Assembly: GCA_944320885.1 (NCBI GenBank)
Contig: CALUJE010000024.1
Coordinates: 1-43,821 of the forward strand
Length of the DNA: 43,821 nt
Source of the DNA: an uncultured Phocaeicola sp.
GTDB lineage: Bacteria > Bacteroidota > Bacteroidia > Bacteroidales > Bacteroidaceae
Direction: 5' to 3'
Shown here piece after piece: positions 10,537 through 18,411 of the stretch. The notes under the pieces are model-generated. The model worked only from the letters and a program-made list of their open reading frames with translations, was not told the origin of the DNA and made no database searches. Made by a program: the position numbers and the translations under genes. Every line of letters starts with the position of its first letter. The first letter of the stretch is position 1.

Positions 10537-11628
10537 ATGGGAAAAGTTATATTGACGGGTGATCGTCCAACAGGACGGTTGCATTTAGGACATTATGTTG
10601 GATCGTTAAAAAGACGTGTAGAACTTCAGAATACGACCGATTTTGAAAAAATGTTTGTGTTTATTGCCGATGCGCAAGCTCTTACAGATAATGCTGATAA
10701 TCCGGAAAAGGTACGCCAAAATATTATAGAAGTGGCATTGGACTATTTGGCTTGTGGATTGGACCCGACAAAGGTAACTTTATTTATCCAGTCACAAATT
10801 CCAGAATTGGCCGAGTTGACAACTTATTTTATGAATCTGGTAACAGTCTCTCGTTTACAGCGAAATCCAACTGTTAAGACTGAAATTCAGATGCGTAATT
10901 TTGAAACAAGTATTCCTGTAGGTTTCTTCTGTTATCCAATAAGTCAGGCTGCTGATATTACGGCATTTAAGGCAACGACAGTTCCGGCGGGAGAAGATCA
11001 GGAACCTATGCTGGAACAAACACGTGAAATTGTAAAACGTTTTAATTATATCTATGGTGAAACTTTGGTAGAGCCGCAGATATTGTTACCGGAAAATCAG
11101 GTATGCATGCGTTTGCCGGGTACTGATGGAAAGGCAAAAATGAGTAAATCATTAGGCAATTGTATTTATCTTTCCGATTCAGAAAAAGACGTTCAGGCAA
11201 AAGTTCGCAGTATGTACACGGATCCTACTCATATAAAAGTTTCGGATCCTGGAAAAATAGAAGGTAATTGTGTCTTTATTTATCTTGATGCATTTTGCCG
11301 TCCGGAACACTTTGAAAGATATCTTCCAGAATATCCAAATCTTGATGAACTGAAAGCTCATTATCAACGTGGAGGTTTGGGAGATGTTAAAGTGAAGAAA
11401 TTTTTAAATGCTATTTTGGAAGAATTTTTGGCTCCTATTCGTGCTCGGAGAAAAGAGTTTGAACAGGATATTCCGGAAGTTTATAATATATTGAAGCAGG
11501 GTAGCATTAAGGCTCGTGAAGTTGCAGCGGATACGTTATCAGATGTACGTAAGGCGATGAAAATAGATTATTTTGATGATATTGATTTGATAAATCAGCA
11601 AGCGGAGCGTTTTAAAAGTGGAATCTAA
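10537..11628 (+). CDS. trpS: Tryptophanyl-tRNA synthetase
   Basis: A 363-residue class I aminoacyl-tRNA synthetase that charges tRNA-Trp. The HIGH-type signature is in [14 protein letters not shown] at residues 8-21, and the KMSKS signature in [12 protein letters not shown] near residue 205. The [31 protein letters not shown] block is the typical Trp/Tyr-binding Rossmann region. The C-terminal helical domain, ending [19 protein letters not shown], binds the anticodon. It appears to be a single-gene unit between its own promoter and a long-loop terminator. Confidence 0.97.
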   Translation: MGKVILTGDRPTGRLHLGHYVGSLKRRVELQNTTDFEKMFVFIADAQALTDNADNPEKVRQNIIEVALDYLACGLDPTKVTLFIQSQIPELAELTTYFMNLVTVSRLQRNPTVKTEIQMRNFETSIPVGFFCYPISQAADITAFKATTVPAGEDQEPMLEQTREIVKRFNYIYGETLVEPQILLPENQVCMRLPGTDGKAKMSKSLGNCIYLSDSEKDVQAKVRSMYTDPTHIKVSDPGKIEGNCVFIYLDAFCRPEHFERYLPEYPNLDELKAHYQRGGLGDVKVKKFLNAILEEFLAPIRARRKEFEQDIPEVYNILKQGSIKAREVAADTLSDVRKAMKIDYFDDIDLINQQAERFKSGI

Positions 11629-11632
11629 GTAT

Positions 11633-11689
11633 AAAAAGCAATAATTATACCTCTGGATGTAATAAAAGATGGTGTGATTATTGCTTTTT
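11633..11689 (+). terminator. Probable long-loop terminator after trpS
   Basis: AAAAAGCAATAAT (11633-11645) pairs perfectly with ATTATTGCTTTTT (11677-11689), a 13-bp AT-rich stem with a 31-nt loop, and more T residues follow. It is AT-rich with a large loop, hence moderate confidence. Confidence 0.6.
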
Positions 11690-11720
11690 CTGTTTTTCTT
11701 TAAAAAAAGATAGCGAAAAT

Positions 11721-11751
11721 TTTGCATACTAAAAAAAAACGCTTACCTTTG
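11721..11751 (+). promoter_or_regulatory. Consensus promoter of tRNA-Val
   Basis: TTTG (11721-11724), 19 bp, then TACCTTTG (11744-11751): an exact match to the Bacteroidetes housekeeping consensus in both boxes and spacing. It lies 25 nt upstream of the mature tRNA. Confidence 0.88.
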
Positions 11752-11776
11752 CATCGCTTTTGAAACGAAAGACATC

Positions 11777-11854
11777 GGGCGTTTAGCTCAGCTGGTTCAG
11801 AGCATCTGCCTTACAAGCAGAGGGTCGGCGGTTCGAATCCGTCAACGCCCACCA
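11777..11854 (+). tRNA. tRNA-Val (anticodon TAC)
   Basis: A complete cloverleaf. GGGCGTT pairs with AACGCCC in the acceptor stem. The D arm contains AGCTCAGCTGGTTCAGAGC. The anticodon stem TCTGC/GCAGA encloses the loop CTTACAA with TAC at 11812-11814. The T arm contains GGTTCGAATCC. The 3' CCA is encoded at 11852-11854. A hairpin terminator follows 5 nt later, so it is a single-tRNA transcript. Confidence 0.98.
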
Positions 11855-11859
11855 TAGGA

Positions 11860-11890
11860 AGGTTATCTCTTTCATGAGATAACCTTTTTT
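11860..11890 (+). terminator. Terminator after tRNA-Val
   Basis: AGGTTATCTC (11860-11869) pairs perfectly with GAGATAACCT (11876-11885) around a 6-nt loop, followed by a T tract through 11890. Confidence 0.92.
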
Positions 11891-11920
11891 GTTTATATTA
11901 AGTTCTTGAGTTACTTGAGG

Positions 11921-12012
11921 GGATCAACGTAAAAACGGAGGATCAACGTAAAAACCTGAGGGATTCTGGATCAACGTAAAAACCGGATCAACGTAAAAAC
12001 CTGAGGGATTCT
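11921..12012. repeat. Four-copy short repeat array (16-mer GGATCAACGTAAAAAC)
   Basis: The identical 16-mer GGATCAACGTAAAAAC occurs at 11921-11936, 11940-11955, 11968-11983 and 11985-12000. Copies 2 and 4 are each followed by the same 12-nt block CTGAGGGATTCT, so a 28-nt unit is repeated exactly at 11940-11967 and 11985-12012. Spacing is irregular (3, 12 and 1 nt between copies), unlike a CRISPR array. There is no coding frame across it. It begins 30 nt after the tRNA-Val terminator. Confidence 0.9.
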
Positions 12013-12157
12013 CAAATTAGGCATAAATTTTAGACAGTCTAAATAAAAAGAAAGCCTTATCTTTCACTCCCTTGAATTGTGAGCGAAAGTTCTTTATTTT
12101 AGCGGTTCTGCGTAAAATTCTAAGGGCGCTTATATCTCTAACTATGTTTTTTTATTT
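12013..12157. other. Gene-free spacer with small inverted repeats
   Basis: No credible gene. It contains the short dyad TAGACAGTCTA near 12031-12041, and a possible hairpin of CTTTCACTC with GAGCGAAAG at about 12061-12090. Neither has a T tract and I cannot assign a role. Confidence 0.4.
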
Positions 12158-12258
12158 TATGAGTTATTAAATTTTTATTTATAGCCTACTTTCCGAAAAG
12201 TATAGGCTATGATTTGAAAAATCATATGTTATAAATTTAAAAAAGAAGGCTATTAATT
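12158..12258 (+). repeat. Dispersed palindromic element, copy A
   Basis: About 100 nt that match, at roughly 87% identity by eye, the reverse complement of 43520-43621. The core is a hairpin with perfect arms ATAGCCTA (12180-12187) and TAGGCTAT (12203-12210) around ACTTTCCGAAAAGT-like DNA. A second small hairpin follows (GATTTGAAAAATC), then an AT-rich arm ending GAAGGC. It lies about 300 nt downstream of tRNA-Val in the orientation of that tRNA. Confidence 0.85.
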
Positions 12259-12360
12259 TTTTTATTATAACTTATGAATATCTTCTTTCCCTGAAATAAT
12301 TTTTCTATATAAAATAGATATTTGATATAGTTGAGATTTATAAAGGTTAATTTATTGTGG

Positions 12361-12368
12361 TATCTTTG
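12361..12368 (+). promoter_or_regulatory. Possible promoter of the GH97 gene, -7 box
   Basis: TATCTTTG fits TAnnTTTG and lies 52 nt before the ATG at 12421. No convincing -33 box; TTTA at 12337-12340 is near the expected place. Confidence 0.5.
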
Positions 12369-12420
12369 AAGGCGTTTAAAGTATATAAATTGTTTTTCAT
12401 TATAAGATTTAGTTGGTGAT

Positions 12421-14361
12421 ATGTATTTTGCTCGTAATATATTATTGAGGATTTTGATTCTTGTTCCTTTTTTTGCAAGCTGTACGACAAATAAAGTGGC
12501 TGATAGCCCAAAGAGTAATTTGAAGGTAGAAGTTTTTACGGAAAAGGGAATCCCTTTTCTTAATATTTTCGACAAAAACGGTGTCTCTTTGGTACGAGTT
12601 CGTTTAGGAATGAATACATCCGTTGCGAACTTTGAGCGGAAAATAAAAATAGAATCTCAACCTGCTGTTGATTTGTTAGAGTCAAACTATCATTTGAATG
12701 TAGGTAAGCAGTCTGAGATAGGAATGCGAACAAATAATGCTATCTTCACTTTGGTTAATGCTGCCGGATATCGTTTACAGGTAGAAGTGCATATCGGTGA
12801 AGATGGAGTAGCTTTTCGCTATCGTATGCCAGGAAAACGAGATGTCAAAGTGGATAAAGATTTTACAGCCTTTACTTTTCCTAAGGAGTCATTGGGATAT
12901 TTTTTATCCATATCGCAACAAAAAGGTAAAGAAGATAGTGAAGAACATCCAAGTTATGAGGCCAGTTATGAGATGGAAGTGCCTATATCTCATACCTCTG
13001 AACGTCATCAAGGGTGGTGCTATCCTGCATTGATTAAATCGAAAGTCAAAAATAATGAATATTGGACAATGATAACGGAAACCGCAGTTCGCGGAAATTA
13101 TTGTGGCACACATTTGACAGAAGGGGATAGTATAGGAAATATGAAGATAGCTTATCCGCTAAAAAAGAACTCTGATGCTGACAAGGATACGCTTTACCCC
13201 GTCTTCAATAATGCTACTCCTTGGAGGATTCTGGTTGTCAGCCCTTATCTGAAAGATATTGTAGAGAATACTTGGATGACGGATTTGTCAAAGGAGGAGA
13301 TAGATGTGACAAGGCAATATTTACCGGGAAGAGCCACTTGGAGCTGGCTGGTTGAGGGAGATGCGTCTGTTAACTTTGACAGGCAAAAGCAATATATTGA
13401 TTTGGCAGATTCTTTGGGATTTGAATATACGTTGATTGATGCCTGTTGGGATACAGCTATTGGTAGAGATAGCATTAAGGAACTTGCTGCTTATGCTCGG
13501 GAAAAAGGGGTTGGATTATGGTTATGGTACAATTGTTCTGACAACCATGCACAAGGAAAAACACCCGCAGGCAGGTTGCAAACCCGTGAAACTCGTGAAA
13601 GAGAAATGATCTGGTTGAAAAATATTGGAGTCACGGGAATAAAAGTAAATTTTTCAGGTTATGATGATCAGAAAAGCTTTTCACTTTATGAAGAATTATT
13701 GAGAGATGCCAATACTTATGAATTAGCTGTTAATTTTCATGGTTCCGTGCTTCCCAGAGGGTGGGAACGTATGTTTCCCAATCTGTTGTCGGCCGAAGCT
13801 GTCATGGGTATGGAATATGCCATGAGAAATGCAGATTTTGAAAATAAACGTGCAAGTCATATTGTGATGCTGGCTTACACGCGTAATGTTGTTGCTCCAG
13901 TTGATTTTACTCCATTGGTACTTAAAAATTCATGGACAAATGAAAAAGGAGAGCTTATCAACCGTTCTACGACAATGGCGTTTGAACTGTCATTGCCGAT
14001 AGTTCTCTGTTCTGGAATACAACATTATGGATTGACTCCCGAAGTATTGGGTGAGTATCCTTCCTTTGTGTTTGATTATTTAAGAGAGGTACCGGCTCAT
14101 TGGGATGAGATTCGTTATATTGACGGTCGGCCGGGTGAATATATCATATTGGCCCGACGCTTGAATTCTCATTGGTTTGTAACTGCGGTAAATGCCTCTA
14201 ACAAGCCATTGGAAGCAGATCTTTCTCTTGATTTCATGAAAGGAAAAAGTGTACGTCGTATCATTTCGAAGGGGAAAAATTCGGTGATGCAAGATACATT
14301 AAAACTCGATAATAAAGTTCATATTAAAGTAGGTGTGAATGATGCTGTTATTTTTTATTAG
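12421..14361 (+). CDS. GH97-family glycoside hydrolase lipoprotein
   Basis: A 646-residue member of glycoside hydrolase family 97 (alpha-glucosidase/alpha-galactosidase type). The N terminus ends in a lipobox FASC, so it is probably a lipoprotein of the periplasm or surface. Residues about 30-290 form the GH97 N-terminal beta-sandwich. The (beta/alpha)8 catalytic domain spans about 295-560 (TWSWLVEGDASVNFDRQKQYIDLADSLGFEYTLIDACWD), and a C-terminal beta domain follows. NFHGSVLPRGWERMFPNLLSAEAV carries the usual HG and PRGW landmarks. Two positions are atypical: the K-x-D-F strand reads KVNF (N410), and the SusB-type ESP segment reads LCSGIQH (529-535). It stands alone, with no SusC/SusD pair nearby. 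Substrate cannot be predicted. Confidence 0.9.
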   Translation: MYFARNILLRILILVPFFASCTTNKVADSPKSNLKVEVFTEKGIPFLNIFDKNGVSLVRVRLGMNTSVANFERKIKIESQPAVDLLESNYHLNVGKQSEIGMRTNNAIFTLVNAAGYRLQVEVHIGEDGVAFRYRMPGKRDVKVDKDFTAFTFPKESLGYFLSISQQKGKEDSEEHPSYEASYEMEVPISHTSERHQGWCYPALIKSKVKNNEYWTMITETAVRGNYCGTHLTEGDSIGNMKIAYPLKKNSDADKDTLYPVFNNATPWRILVVSPYLKDIVENTWMTDLSKEEIDVTRQYLPGRATWSWLVEGDASVNFDRQKQYIDLADSLGFEYTLIDACWDTAIGRDSIKELAAYAREKGVGLWLWYNCSDNHAQGKTPAGRLQTRETREREMIWLKNIGVTGIKVNFSGYDDQKSFSLYEELLRDANTYELAVNFHGSVLPRGWERMFPNLLSAEAVMGMEYAMRNADFENKRASHIVMLAYTRNVVAPVDFTPLVLKNSWTNEKGELINRSTTMAFELSLPIVLCSGIQHYGLTPEVLGEYPSFVFDYLREVPAHWDEIRYIDGRPGEYIILARRLNSHWFVTAVNASNKPLEADLSLDFMKGKSVRRIISKGKNSVMQDTLKLDNKVHIKVGVNDAVIFY

Positions 14362-14400
14362 AAAATAGAACTTTTCATGACTAATATCTTTGAAAATTCA

Positions 14401-14408
14401 TACCTTTG
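14401..14408 (+). promoter_or_regulatory. purH: Probable purH operon promoter, -7 box
   Basis: TACCTTTG matches the -7 consensus and gives a leader of about 25 nt to the purH ATG. A second candidate, TATCTTTG, lies at 14385-14392. Neither has a clear -33 box. Confidence 0.6.
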
Positions 14409-14435
14409 CATGAAAATCGATAAATCTATTATTAA

Positions 14436-15959
14436 ATGTCTGAAACGAAGAAGATAAAAACCGCTTTAGTATCGGTTTACCACAAAGATGGTTTGGATGA
14501 AATCATAACCAAACTTCACGAAGAAGGTGTACAGTTCTTGTCAACTGGTGGAACTCGTCAGTTTATAGAGTCTTTAGGATATCCTTGCTTGGCTGTTGAG
14601 GATTTAACTTCTTATCCTTCTATTTTGGGAGGAAGAGTAAAAACTCTCCATCCGAAAGTTTTTGGAGGTATATTGGGACGTCGTTCCATGGAAGAAGACC
14701 GTGAACAGATGGCTAAATATGAAATCCCGGAAATAGATTTGGTGATTGTAGACTTGTATCCTTTTGAAGATACTGTTGCATCGGGAGCCGAAGAGCAGGC
14801 TATTATTGAAAAAATAGATATAGGTGGAATCTCATTGATTCGTGCCGGAGCCAAAAACTTCAAGGATGTTGTGATTATTGCAAGTAAGGCACAATATAAA
14901 CCCTTGCGTGATATCCTGATGGAAAGAGGTGCCAATACAACGCTTGAAGAACGTCGTTGGTTTGCTAAAGAAGCGTTTGCAGTTTCTTCACACTATGATT
15001 CTGCAATCTTTACTTATTTTGATGGAGGAGAAGGTTCTGCATTCCGTCATGTAGAAGACGATGTTCGTCAGCTTCGTTATGGTGAAAATCCTCATCAGAA
15101 AGGTTATTTCTATGGTAACTTTGATGCAATGTTTGATCAGATACATGGTAAGGAAATCTCATATAACAATCTGCTCGATATCAATGCAGCTGTTGATTTG
15201 ATTGATGAGTTCGATGAAATCACATTTGCTATCCTGAAACACAATAATGCATGCGGACTTGCTTCACGTCCTACCTTGTTGCAGGCTTGGAAAGATGCTT
15301 TGGCTGGTGATCCGGTATCAGCATTCGGTGGTGTGCTGATTACAAATGAGTCTGTAGACTGTGCTACAGCTGAAGAAATTAACAAAATCTTCTTTGAAGT
15401 AATCATTGCTCCAGATTATGATATGGATGCTCTTAAAATTCTTCAACAGAAGAAAAACCGCATAATATTGGTTCGTAAAGATATCGAACTTCCCAAGAAA
15501 CAATTCCGTTCTGTATTGAATGGTGTTTTGGTTCAGGATAAGGATTTGAATATTGAGACCAGAGAAGATTTGAAGCCTGTTACCAAGAAGATTGCTACTC
15601 CATGTGAGATTGAAGATATGTTGTTTGCGAATAAGATTGTAAAGAACAGTAAGAGTAATTCAATCGTATTGGCTAAAGATAAACAGCTTGTTGCCAGTGG
15701 AGTGGGACAGACTTCACGCGTAGATGCATTAAAGCAGGCTATAGAAAAGGCACATAGCTTCGGCTTTGACTTACACGGAGCTGTAATGGCCAGCGATGCA
15801 TTCTTCCCCTTTGGAGATTGTGTAGAGATTGCAGGTAAGGAAGGCATTACAGCAGTGATACAGCCGGGTGGTTCTATCAGAGACGAAGAATCTGTTAATT
15901 ATTGCAATGAACATGATATTGCAATGGTTATGACCGGCGTGCGTCATTTTAAACATTAA
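14436..15959 (+). CDS. purH: Bifunctional AICAR formyltransferase / IMP cyclohydrolase
   Basis: A 507-residue PurH that performs the last two steps of de novo purine synthesis, AICAR to FAICAR to IMP, in the cytoplasm. The N-terminal MGS-like cyclohydrolase domain (residues 1-150) has KTALVSVYHKDGL, FLSTGGTRQFIESLG and GGRVKTLHPKVFGGILGRR. The C-terminal transformylase domain starts near 200 with LRYGENPHQKGYFY and includes FAILKHNNACGLAS and AFGGVL. The end, SDAFFPFGDCVEIAGKEGITAVIQPGGSIRDEESV, is diagnostic. It is 31 nt upstream of mreB on the same strand, so the elongasome genes may be read from its promoter. Confidence 0.98.
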   Translation: MSETKKIKTALVSVYHKDGLDEIITKLHEEGVQFLSTGGTRQFIESLGYPCLAVEDLTSYPSILGGRVKTLHPKVFGGILGRRSMEEDREQMAKYEIPEIDLVIVDLYPFEDTVASGAEEQAIIEKIDIGGISLIRAGAKNFKDVVIIASKAQYKPLRDILMERGANTTLEERRWFAKEAFAVSSHYDSAIFTYFDGGEGSAFRHVEDDVRQLRYGENPHQKGYFYGNFDAMFDQIHGKEISYNNLLDINAAVDLIDEFDEITFAILKHNNACGLASRPTLLQAWKDALAGDPVSAFGGVLITNESVDCATAEEINKIFFEVIIAPDYDMDALKILQQKKNRIILVRKDIELPKKQFRSVLNGVLVQDKDLNIETREDLKPVTKKIATPCEIEDMLFANKIVKNSKSNSIVLAKDKQLVASGVGQTSRVDALKQAIEKAHSFGFDLHGAVMASDAFFPFGDCVEIAGKEGITAVIQPGGSIRDEESVNYCNEHDIAMVMTGVRHFKH

Positions 15960-15990
15960 TCTGAAAATAAAGAAAGAATACAGATAAAAT

Positions 15991-17013
15991 ATGGGACTGT
16001 TTTCATTCACGCAAGAAATAGCCATGGATTTAGGTACAGCCAACACCATCATTATCAGCAATGATAAGGTGGTGGTGGATGAGCCTTCTGTTGTGGCTTT
16101 AGACCGCAGAACAGAAAAGATGATTGCTGTCGGTGAAAAAGCCAAGATGATGTATGAGAAAGAGAATCCTCATATACGTACGGTGCGTCCGCTTCGTGAT
16201 GGAGTGATTGCCGATTTCAATGCCTGCGAACAAATGATGAGAGGATTGATTAAGAAAGTCAATACCGGACGTCGGTTATTCTCTCCTTCTTTGCGTATGG
16301 TTATCGGAGTTCCTTCAGGAAGTACAGAGGTTGAATTGCGTGCTGTGCGTGATTCGGCAGAGCATGCCGGAGGGCGTGACGTCTATCTGATATTTGAACC
16401 TATGGCGGCAGCTATTGGTGTAGGACTAGACGTACAGGCACCTGAAGGAAACATGATTGTAGATATAGGTGGAGGTTCTACAGAGATTGCCGTTATTTCG
16501 TTGGGCGGTATTGTTACCAACAGTTCAATACGTATTGCCGGTGATGATTTTACTGCCGATATTCAGGAATATATGAGTCGTCAGCACAATGTGAAGGTGA
16601 GCGAACGTATGGCCGAGCGTATCAAGATTGCTGTTGGAGCTGCATTGACCGATTTGGGCGACGATGCTCCGGAAGATTATACAGTGTATGGTCCTAACCG
16701 TATCACCGCTCTTCCGATGGAAGTGCCGGTATGTTATCAGGAAATTGCACACTGTCTGGAGAAATCCATTTCAAAGATAGAAACAGCAGTGCTCAATGCT
16801 TTGGAGAATACTCCTCCCGAGCTGTATGCTGATATTGTGCATAATGGTATTTATCTTGCCGGTGGTGGTGCCTTGCTTCGTGGACTGGACAAACGTTTGA
16901 CCGATAAGATAAATATTCCTTTCCATATAGCTGAAGATCCTTTGCACAGTGTTGCTAAGGGAACAGGTATTGCTTTGAAGAATATTGATCAGTTTTCATT
17001 CCTTATGCGTTAA
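15991..17013 (+). CDS. mreB: Rod-shape determining actin homologue MreB
   Basis: A 340-residue bacterial actin that forms membrane-bound filaments directing lateral cell-wall synthesis. The actin-fold ATP-binding motifs are intact: phosphate-1 MDLGTANTIII near the N terminus, phosphate-2 IVDIGGGSTEIAVIS near residue 155, and the adenosine motif GIYLAGGGALLRGLDKRL near 285. VIGVPSGSTEVELRAVRDSAEHAG is the typical MreB segment. It leads mreC-mreD-mrdA-rodA, the usual elongasome order. An unusually good Shine-Dalgarno-like AAGGAGG begins in the stop codon, 30 nt before the mreC start. Confidence 0.98.
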   Translation: MGLFSFTQEIAMDLGTANTIIISNDKVVVDEPSVVALDRRTEKMIAVGEKAKMMYEKENPHIRTVRPLRDGVIADFNACEQMMRGLIKKVNTGRRLFSPSLRMVIGVPSGSTEVELRAVRDSAEHAGGRDVYLIFEPMAAAIGVGLDVQAPEGNMIVDIGGGSTEIAVISLGGIVTNSSIRIAGDDFTADIQEYMSRQHNVKVSERMAERIKIAVGAALTDLGDDAPEDYTVYGPNRITALPMEVPVCYQEIAHCLEKSISKIETAVLNALENTPPELYADIVHNGIYLAGGGALLRGLDKRLTDKINIPFHIAEDPLHSVAKGTGIALKNIDQFSFLMR

Positions 17014-17051
17014 GGAGGAAATAAATACAAAACAAAAACGGATAGACTGTT

Positions 17052-17891
17052 GTGCGTAATCTACTCGATTTTATTTTAAAAAACAGTCACAGCTTTCTCT
17101 TTATTCTTTTAGAGGTGCTGTGTCTGGTTTTGTTGTTTCGATTCAACAACTATCAGGGTAGCGTTTATTTTACGTCAGCTAACCGTTTTTGTGGTTTTGT
17201 ATACGAAACGACCAGTCAGGTTACAGGATATTTTCATCTGAAGGCAATAAACGATTCGTTGACGGAGCGTAATATTAAGGCTGAACAGGAATTGGTAGCC
17301 TTGCGCCGACAAGTGATGGAACTTTCTGGCGATACCGTAAAGTTTGACAGCTTGACTGCGACGGTATTACAAGGTTTCAATCTGATTAAAGCACATGTTG
17401 TAAACAACTCATTAAACCGGGCTGATAATTATCTTACTATTGATTGTGGAAGTAGCGATGGTTTGCTTCCTGAAATGGGAGTTGTCAATGGATTGGGAGT
17501 GGTCGGAATTGTAGATAAGACAGCTTCGCATCATGCATTGGTTATCTCTTTGCTGAACAGTAAGTCTAATGTCAGCTGTAAAATAAAGGGCCGTGAATAT
17601 TTCGGTTATTTGCGATGGGATGGAAAAGATTCCCGCTTCAGCTGGTTGCGTGATTTACCCCGTCATGCCGTATGTCATAAGGGAGATACAATCGTGACGA
17701 GTGGTTATTCGGCTATTTTTCCCGAAGGTATAATGGTTGGAACCGTAGATAAGGTCTTGGATTCCAATGATGGTCTTTCTTATTTGGTAAGAGTGAAGCT
17801 GGCCGTTGACTTCGGTCGTTTGAATGATGTCAGAATCATATTCCGTAAAGGAATGGAAGAACAGCAACAACTTGAAAAGGAAATACAATAG
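17052..17891 (+). CDS. mreC: Rod-shape determining protein MreC
   Basis: A 279-residue periplasmic elongasome scaffold with one N-terminal transmembrane helix (FLFILLEVLCLVLLFRF), a coiled coil at about residues 70-100, and the two-lobed beta-barrel MreC core (DNYLTIDCGSSDGLLPEMGVVNGLGVVGIVDK). The start is GTG: the sequence from it (MRNLLDFILKNSH) is what Bacteroidetes MreC proteins begin with, and no in-frame ATG lies near. It is 38 nt from mreB and 3 nt from mreD. MreC binds PBP2 and links it to MreB in characterised species. Confidence 0.95.
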   Translation: MRNLLDFILKNSHSFLFILLEVLCLVLLFRFNNYQGSVYFTSANRFCGFVYETTSQVTGYFHLKAINDSLTERNIKAEQELVALRRQVMELSGDTVKFDSLTATVLQGFNLIKAHVVNNSLNRADNYLTIDCGSSDGLLPEMGVVNGLGVVGIVDKTASHHALVISLLNSKSNVSCKIKGREYFGYLRWDGKDSRFSWLRDLPRHAVCHKGDTIVTSGYSAIFPEGIMVGTVDKVLDSNDGLSYLVRVKLAVDFGRLNDVRIIFRKGMEEQQQLEKEIQ

Positions 17892-17894
17892 GTT

Positions 17895-18395
17895 ATGTTA
17901 TCTTCTTTGCAGCATATATTGTGGGTAGTCGGTCTGGTCTTGATACAGGCCGTATTTTTTAATCATATACATATTGGGGGATATGCCACTCCATTTGTTT
18001 ACGTATGGCTTATTCTGATATTGAATAAGAATATTAACCGCAATATCTTGTTGTTGTGGGGATTCGGTATAGGTCTCCTCATTGACATTTTTTCCAATAC
18101 TTTGGGAATGCATGCTGCTGCAACTACTTTGTTGGCTTATGTCCGTCCTTTTATATTGTCTCTGTTTGTTTCGCATGACAGTCAGGAAGATTTTTCTCCG
18201 GGTGTCCGTGTTATGGGAATCGGACGTTTTACCGGTTATGTTGGTATTGGAGTGTTGTTGCATCATATAGTTTTGTTGTCGCTTGACGCCTTTTCACTCT
18301 TTTATTGGCACATACTTCTGGCGAAGATTTTCTCATGTGCCTTACTTACTGTATTGTGTATATTGTTTATAGAGTTTATGCGTAAAGGAAAATAA
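17895..18395 (+). CDS. mreD: Rod-shape determining membrane protein MreD
   Basis: A 166-residue, very hydrophobic protein with about five to six transmembrane segments. The family is poorly conserved in sequence; identification rests on hydropathy, length, the position between mreC and mrdA, and landmarks such as GIGLLIDIFSNTLGMHAAATTLLAYVRPF. The spacing is 3 nt after mreC and 16 nt before mrdA. It works with MreC to control PBP2 in elongation. Confidence 0.92.
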   Translation: MLSSLQHILWVVGLVLIQAVFFNHIHIGGYATPFVYVWLILILNKNINRNILLLWGFGIGLLIDIFSNTLGMHAAATTLLAYVRPFILSLFVSHDSQEDFSPGVRVMGIGRFTGYVGIGVLLHHIVLLSLDAFSLFYWHILLAKIFSCALLTVLCILFIEFMRKGK

Positions 18396-18411
18396 TTCCG
18401 GGGTTCATACT

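Noticed and set aside
11921..12012. CRISPR array
   Set aside because: Repeats are 16 nt with spacers of 3, 12 and 1 nt; spacers are not unique and no cas gene is present.
12237..12575. 112-codon minus-strand ORF over the start of the GH97 gene
   Set aside because: Overlaps the GH97 signal peptide and the AT-rich end of the dispersed element; its composition is that of AT-rich non-coding DNA.
11777..14361. Genomic island integrated at tRNA-Val
   Set aside because: No integrase, no duplicated tRNA 3' end found downstream, and core genes resume at once.
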